DNA of 10,041 nucleotides, taken from contig JAJEAQ010000229.1 in assembly GCA_022822685.1 (NCBI GenBank), positions 1-10,041 of the forward strand, given 5' to 3'. Within the stretch, counting starts at the first letter, position 1. Each line of letters opens with the position of its first letter. The notes below the pieces were generated by a model, which was given only the letters and a program-made list of their open reading frames with translations, ran no database searches and was not told the origin of the DNA. Shown piece after piece: positions 6,802 to 10,041 of this stretch. Both the position numbers and the translations under genes were made by a program. This DNA comes from Trichodesmium sp. jk18x7bins.61 (GTDB lineage Bacteria; Cyanobacteriota; Cyanobacteriia; Cyanobacteriales; Microcoleaceae).

Positions 6802-7265
6802 ATTTGTCTTTTCCTTAATGGTAGTTACCTATTCGCTATGAAGGGGTCAAATTTTAATTTGAAGATTAGTCTTAGTGCTTGAGTAAAACTCCTTACTTTC
6901 TTTCTAGTGAAGTATAATTTTGCCAATTCTATATTTACTATTTAACCTCAATTAATATTATACATATTTTCAAGTAATTGATTTTCTACAGATGGTCTTA
7001 AAAATATTTCTCATTTAGTTCATATATCCTTAATATTTCACATCATTTAGGCCTCCCACTACAGAAAGTTACAAAAGAAAGCTATTTTTACCCCGAATCT
7101 TCAGTTCCGAGCTACCATACTCCCAAATTTCTCTAGGTTTAATAGAGCGACCAAATTAAATTAGGCATGAGGTGTTGGTAAATGAGCTTTAAAAGATTTA
7201 TTAAGAAAAATTTTTTGAAATCTTAGGTCAAAAAAATCAACTTACCTGAGCTAGATTCAGAAATA
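6802..7265. other. AT-rich intergenic region between divergent clpX and the riboswitch operon
   Basis: No gene is supported. TCAAATT and AATTTGA (6847-6862) form 7-bp arms around two bases, 46 bp upstream of clpX, and could be an operator or leader hairpin. A TATAAT on the minus strand at 6957-6962 is a candidate clpX -10, giving a leader of about 150 nt, but no -35 is convincing. Confidence 0.4.
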
Positions 7266-7269
7266 TTGT

Positions 7270-7277
7270 GATATAAT
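7270..7277 (+). promoter_or_regulatory. Extended -10 promoter of the cobalamin riboswitch operon
   Basis: TGATATAAT (7269-7277) is a perfect -10 hexamer (7272-7277) preceded by TGn; no clear -35 is present. The predicted start near 7284 falls three nucleotides before the P1 helix of the riboswitch (7287), so promoter and RNA fit each other. Confidence 0.65.
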
Positions 7278-7286
7278 TTATTGTCT

Positions 7287-7470
7287 ATGTTGATTCTAGT
7301 GGGAATCAGTCACTAGAAGTAAAGGGGAAAGTTTGGTGCAAATCCAACGCTGTCCCGCAACTGTGAAATGATTTTTAGATGATCTATATTCAAGTATCTC
7401 AAATCTCATTCAGCCAGGATGCCCGCCAACATTAAAGAAAAATAATCAACACATCTGCGAGGTACGGATG
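7287..7470 (+). ncRNA. Cobalamin (B12) riboswitch with a translational expression platform
   Basis: The B12-box signatures are present: AAAGGGGAAA...GGTGCAAATCC (7321-7344), GCTGTCCCGCAACTGTG (7349-7365) and AGCCAGGATGCCCGCC (7412-7427). P1 closes perfectly with ATGTTG (7287-7292) against CAACAT (7427-7432). TTCTAGTG/CACTAGAA (7294-7301 with 7311-7318) is an early stem. Downstream, CATC (7452-7455) can pair with GATG (7467-7470), putting the Shine-Dalgarno GAGG in the loop and the ATG in the stem. Loop bases TGCGAGG (7456-7462) can pair with CCCGCA (7354-7359) in the L5 position, with one bulged A. This fits the known kissing-loop mechanism: B12 binding would hide the ribosome binding site of hupE. 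I see no terminator hairpin before the ATG. Confidence 0.93.
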
Positions 7471-8142
7471 ATATACAAACATCACAAACCTACAAAAGGT
7501 AGGATTCGGGTTCTATTCCCAAAAATCAGGGCAATTGTAGTATCTGCAACCTTAATATTTTTCAGCACCATAGAATCAGCAATTGCTCATCATCCTATGG
7601 GAGGAAAAACACCAGCTAATTTGTGGGAAGGTTTCCTATCTGGTATTGGACATCCAGTGATTGGTATTGACCATTTGGCTTTTGTGGTAGCAGTTGGATT
7701 AATAGCAGCAATAATCCCTCAAAGTATATTAATATTGGCATCTTTTCTCGCTACAGCCCTTCTAGGAACAGGTATTCACCTTCTCAGTATTGATTTGCCT
7801 TTAACAGAAATCGCGATCGCGATTTCTGTAGTTGCTTTTGGCCTAATATTAGCTCTGAGACAAAAGCTAACTATTCCACTACTAAGTATTCTTGCTGGTA
7901 TGGCTGGCATATTTCACGGTTATGCTTATGGAGAAGCAATTATTGGTGCAGAAATGACTCCATTATTAGCATATTTGTTAGGCTTTACAACAATTCAATT
8001 AATAATAGCATTATTGGCTATGAAATTTGCTGAATTACTAAATAATTATTGGCAAAATCAATTCTTTTCTTTAATGCGCTTCCTAGGTTTAGCCATAACT
8101 GCTATTGGAGTTGTATTTTTCACAAGTGCTATATTTAGCTAA
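7468..8142 (+). CDS. hupE: HupE/UreJ-family membrane transporter, probable cobalt uptake
   Basis: Inner-membrane metal permease of the HupE/UreJ family, 224 aa. An N-terminal signal-like segment (basic residues to about 21, hydrophobic 22-33) ends at AIA-HH near residue 40, so a mature protein starting with His-His in the periplasm is possible. The family motif HPVIGIDHLAF is at 62-72 (His62, Asp68 and His69 likely metal ligands), and the second motif HGYAYGEA is at 150-157. About six hydrophobic segments follow the signal region. Family members carry nickel or cobalt. The B12 riboswitch immediately upstream argues for cobalt, since B12 would switch off uptake of its own metal. GAGG 5 nt before the ATG fixes the start. 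The DUF1636 gene follows 41 bp downstream and is probably co-transcribed. Confidence 0.92.
   Translation: MIYKHHKPTKGRIRVLFPKIRAIVVSATLIFFSTIESAIAHHPMGGKTPANLWEGFLSGIGHPVIGIDHLAFVVAVGLIAAIIPQSILILASFLATALLGTGIHLLSIDLPLTEIAIAISVVAFGLILALRQKLTIPLLSILAGMAGIFHGYAYGEAIIGAEMTPLLAYLLGFTTIQLIIALLAMKFAELLNNYWQNQFFSLMRFLGLAITAIGVVFFTSAIFS
7804..7829. repeat. 26-bp perfect palindrome around a HIP1 site
   Basis: Thirteen-base arms (ACAGAAATCGCGA and its complement) meet at the centre of the HIP1 octamer GCGATCGC at 7813-7820. It lies inside hupE, encoding TEIAIAIS. HIP1 is a known over-represented cyanobacterial octamer; this extension to 26 bp is exceptional within the window. Confidence 0.85.
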
Positions 8143-8183
8143 TACTACTAATTTAATTGTCGTAAATTATCAAAAAAAACAGA

Positions 8184-8588
8184 ATGTCAACCCTACATAT
8201 TCTATTTGTTTGTACTAGCTGTGCTAGTCTTTGGAAAGATGGGAAAAGACAGGGCATTAGCGGAGGAGAAAAACTACTCGAACAACTTTCCCAACAGCAT
8301 AAAAATTCGCACTTGAGCAATAATTTTTCTATAAAACCAATAGAATGTATGAGTACTTGTAGTCACTCTTGTGCTATTTCTTTTGCTGCTTCCGGTAAGT
8401 ATACTTATGTATTTGGAGATTTACCCCACAAAATAGAAACTTTGCCAGAAGTATCTGCAGCAGTATTAGAATGTGCTAGTCTCTATTATACTAAATCTGA
8501 TGGATTATTGTCTTGGTCGGAAAGACCAGAAAGGCTAAAAAAAGGTGTTGTAGCAAGAATTCCACCGTTAGCTCCTCAAGAGGTTTAA
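8184..8588 (+). CDS. DUF1636 family cysteine-rich, putative metal-binding protein, 134 aa
   Basis: Small soluble protein of unknown biochemical role. It starts with a beta strand leading into CTSC (Cys10, Cys13) and continues with Cys55, Cys59 and Cys63 in CMSTCSHSC, then GKYTYVFGDL at 71-80. This layout recalls thioredoxin-like [2Fe-2S] ferredoxins and is typical of DUF1636 proteins, annotated as metal-binding. Five clustered cysteines could hold a metal ion or an Fe-S cluster. It sits 41 bp after hupE with no terminator between them, so the B12 riboswitch probably affects both by shared transcription, although its translational switch acts directly on hupE only. A role in cobalt handling, sensing or delivery is inference from this context. 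The ATG has no strong Shine-Dalgarno. Confidence 0.9.
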   Translation: MSTLHILFVCTSCASLWKDGKRQGISGGEKLLEQLSQQHKNSHLSNNFSIKPIECMSTCSHSCAISFAASGKYTYVFGDLPHKIETLPEVSAAVLECASLYYTKSDGLLSWSERPERLKKGVVARIPPLAPQEV

Positions 8589-8896
8589 TCAATATTAATG
8601 ATCAGAGAAACATGGATATGTAGAACTATCGGAAAGTTTTTCTAAAGGTGAATTGATACTACTTAGTATTAGACATTAAGCTGTTCATTGAGAAAACTTT
8701 CTGGAGATAATTTAAAGTAGGAAAAATGCTCTAAATTAGCCCCAAAATATAAGTGATTAAGTTGAGGTAAAACAAAGTACCCTAAAATTTGGAGTTTGTA
8801 CTAATACCACTCAACTTAACACCTGCTTAGAAGATATCTGTAAAAAAAACTAAAAATAGCATCAAACAGCCAATCTTCGGTGGGTGACGGCGGCTC
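8589..8896. other. Intergenic region after the hupE operon
   Basis: No gene is supported. GAAAGTTTTTCT (8632-8643) and AGAAAACTTTC (8691-8701) are inverted repeats about 47 nt apart that could enclose a smaller hairpin (ATACT/AGTAT, near 8656-8669). This may be a 3'-UTR structure. Confidence 0.4.
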
Positions 8897-8924
8897 AAAA
8901 CCCCGCCCGCCTCGGCGGGGTTTT
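8897..8924 (+). terminator. GC-rich bidirectional terminator hairpin
   Basis: AAAACCCCGCC (8897-8907) pairs perfectly with GGCGGGGTTTT (8914-8924) around a 6-nt loop. A-tract and T-tract flank the stem, so it works on either strand. It lies 308 nt after the DUF1636 stop and is the first good terminator for the riboswitch operon. Confidence 0.8.
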
Positions 8925-9431
8925 AAAATATCCGATCATTAGTGTGGAATTCTTCCCACCTAACCCACTCTACATCAAGGCTTAATATTTTATTTAGAGA
9001 TCCCCTCTGAGATTGTATGACTTCAACGCCTAATAAATATGACTATACGAGTATCTGGACAAGTATAAAATCATCATAGTTAGGATGATCTATTCCTAGA
9101 GACTGAACCACTATAAAATAATACTCAGTTTTGCCTTTTAAACAAAATCTATGAGCAAAATTTATCGGGTTAAAAATTTGATTACCAGAATAAATCTGAA
9201 ACCATTTATTGGCACCCACAGACTCCCCAATACTCCTTTATGTCTTGACAAGCAAAAGAGTTTTGGGAAATTTACTTGCTTCAATTATTATGGTTTTAAT
9301 TATACTCATCTACTAAGTAGATAAAAACTATATATCTCTAGTGCTATAGTTTTGACAGCAAAAAAATGTGTAAGTCGTATAATCTCCATTACCAGGATTG
9401 ATATTTACTCACCAACATAATGACTTTAGGA
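8925..9431. other. Non-coding 5' flank of the group II intron
   Basis: No gene is supported on either strand, so the intron's 5' exon is apparently non-coding. Two hairpins stand out: ATCTAC/GTAGAT with a 3-nt loop (9308-9322), and AAAACTATA/TATAGTTTT (9324-9332 with 9345-9353), a perfect 9-bp AT stem. The last seven bases, TTTAGGA (9425-9431), are the likely intron-binding site IBS1. Confidence 0.45.
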
Positions 9432-10041
9432 GTGCGAGTCGTTTCTAGCCATACATCCTTAGCAACTAAGGATGTATGGCTAGAGTCCAGCCCCCGAAAC
9501 CCACAACGGGGCGGATAACTGAGTTAAGAATGTGGGTGAAGCGGAAACGCGAGGACCACCCGCTAAGGAAGGCGTGAATCCCTATCTGGCCACAGTTCAG
9601 GAACCATACCCGGAACCTAGGGTGAAGCAGGCAACAGGACTCAATCAGAGCCAAAGCGTATAGGCACTCTGGAGTTAATGGGGAGCTGATACTGGAGAGA
9701 TTAACGAACCTTCTGAAAAAGTGTCCTAGACTAATGAGTCAATGGGAAAAACAAATGACTACATAATCGGAGTAAGTCCCGCAGTAACCGCTATTAATAA
9801 CTGCATTCCAGGGATTCTGATGGGCAAATTGAAGGCGACTAAGTCAACAAAACAATTCTTTTCTCGGAACGGATAAAAACATTAGGCTGGTCTTGAGTGA
9901 GGTCGAAAACTCAGGTAAACAGGGTAGAGTGAATCCCTGCCTAGTGGGTAGGATGCAACCATAAACTGGTTGCGGTTAGTCAGAACAGAACGATTTACGT
10001 AGAGTAAATGACAGGACATGAGTAGCAATACACATAGTATT
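9432..10041 (+). mobile_element. Group II intron, 5' ribozyme portion (continues past the window)
   Basis: A self-splicing retroelement: the RNA excises itself and, with its reverse transcriptase/maturase, can insert into new DNA sites. The 5' end is GTGCG (9432-9436), matching the GUGYG boundary consensus. A 19-bp perfect hairpin with loop CAA (9444-9484) follows, then GC-rich domain I sequence including CCCCCGAAACCCACAACGGGG and GGAAACGCGAGG. TCCTAGA at 9724-9730 pairs over seven bases (one G-U) with TTTAGGA just before the boundary, fitting EBS1/IBS1 and fixing strand and junction. EBS2 could not be assigned. GCAACC/GGTTGC (9955-9973) is a later domain hairpin. About 610 nt are present, close to where a domain IV coding region normally starts; the 3' domains are outside the window. 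Confidence 0.92.
10018..10041 (+). CDS. Possible start of the intron-encoded reverse transcriptase/maturase (partial)
   Basis: An ATG at 10018, about 586 nt into the intron, opens a frame reading MSSNTHSI to the window edge. This is the distance at which intron-encoded proteins commonly begin in domain IV, and short Ser/Asn/Thr-rich N termini are usual for them. An AGG lies just upstream, closer than normal. An earlier ATG at 10008 stops after five codons. Eight codons cannot prove identity. Confidence 0.4.

Noticed and set aside
9466..9654. Minus-strand 62-codon frame near the right end
   Set aside because: It is antisense to structured domain I of the group II intron; the open frame reflects ribozyme base composition.

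Overview
The window looks like chromosomal DNA of a filamentous or large-genome cyanobacterium. It is AT-rich, and HIP1 octamers (GCGATCGC) occur at 783, 1227, 2742, 5639 and 7813. The gene content also fits: a single-RRM Rbp protein, a ClpX of cyanobacterial length, a B12-riboswitch-controlled HupE with a DUF1636 protein, and a large group II intron. Only about 53% of the window is coding, which recalls the Trichodesmium/Okeania-type Oscillatoriales. That placement is a guess.

Layout, left to right. A short heptamer repeat lies at the left edge (10-30). A small unknown protein on the minus strand (191-490) is divergent from a glycerol-dehydrogenase-like metal-dependent alcohol dehydrogenase (675-1832); a 17-bp dyad sits between them. 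About 1 kb with no intact gene follows, holding a reading frame with a ribosome binding site that is broken by an amber codon (2604-2789). An AlaC/DapL-like aminotransferase comes next (2890-4068), then a second gene-poor stretch with a start-less coding-like remnant (about 4278-4445). On the minus strand lie an RRM protein (4590-4847) with a long leader, a possible degenerate tnpB end (about 5084-5229), a GC-rich terminator (5341-5360), and clpX (5440-6801) without clpP beside it.

After another AT-rich gap, a plus-strand unit starts at an extended -10 promoter (7270-7277). A complete cobalamin riboswitch follows (7287-7470), then hupE (7468-8142) and a DUF1636 cysteine-rich protein (8184-8588). 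A GC-rich hairpin at 8897-8924 may end the unit. It reads as a B12-repressed cobalt-acquisition operon. From 9432 to the right edge runs the 5' ribozyme part of a group II intron inserted in non-coding DNA; a likely intron-protein start lies at 10018.

The best leads for new biology are the role of the DUF1636 protein with HupE, and the riboswitch architecture in which the Shine-Dalgarno sequence lies in the predicted kissing loop. I see no CRISPR array, tRNA, rRNA, defence island or convincing wholly new system.
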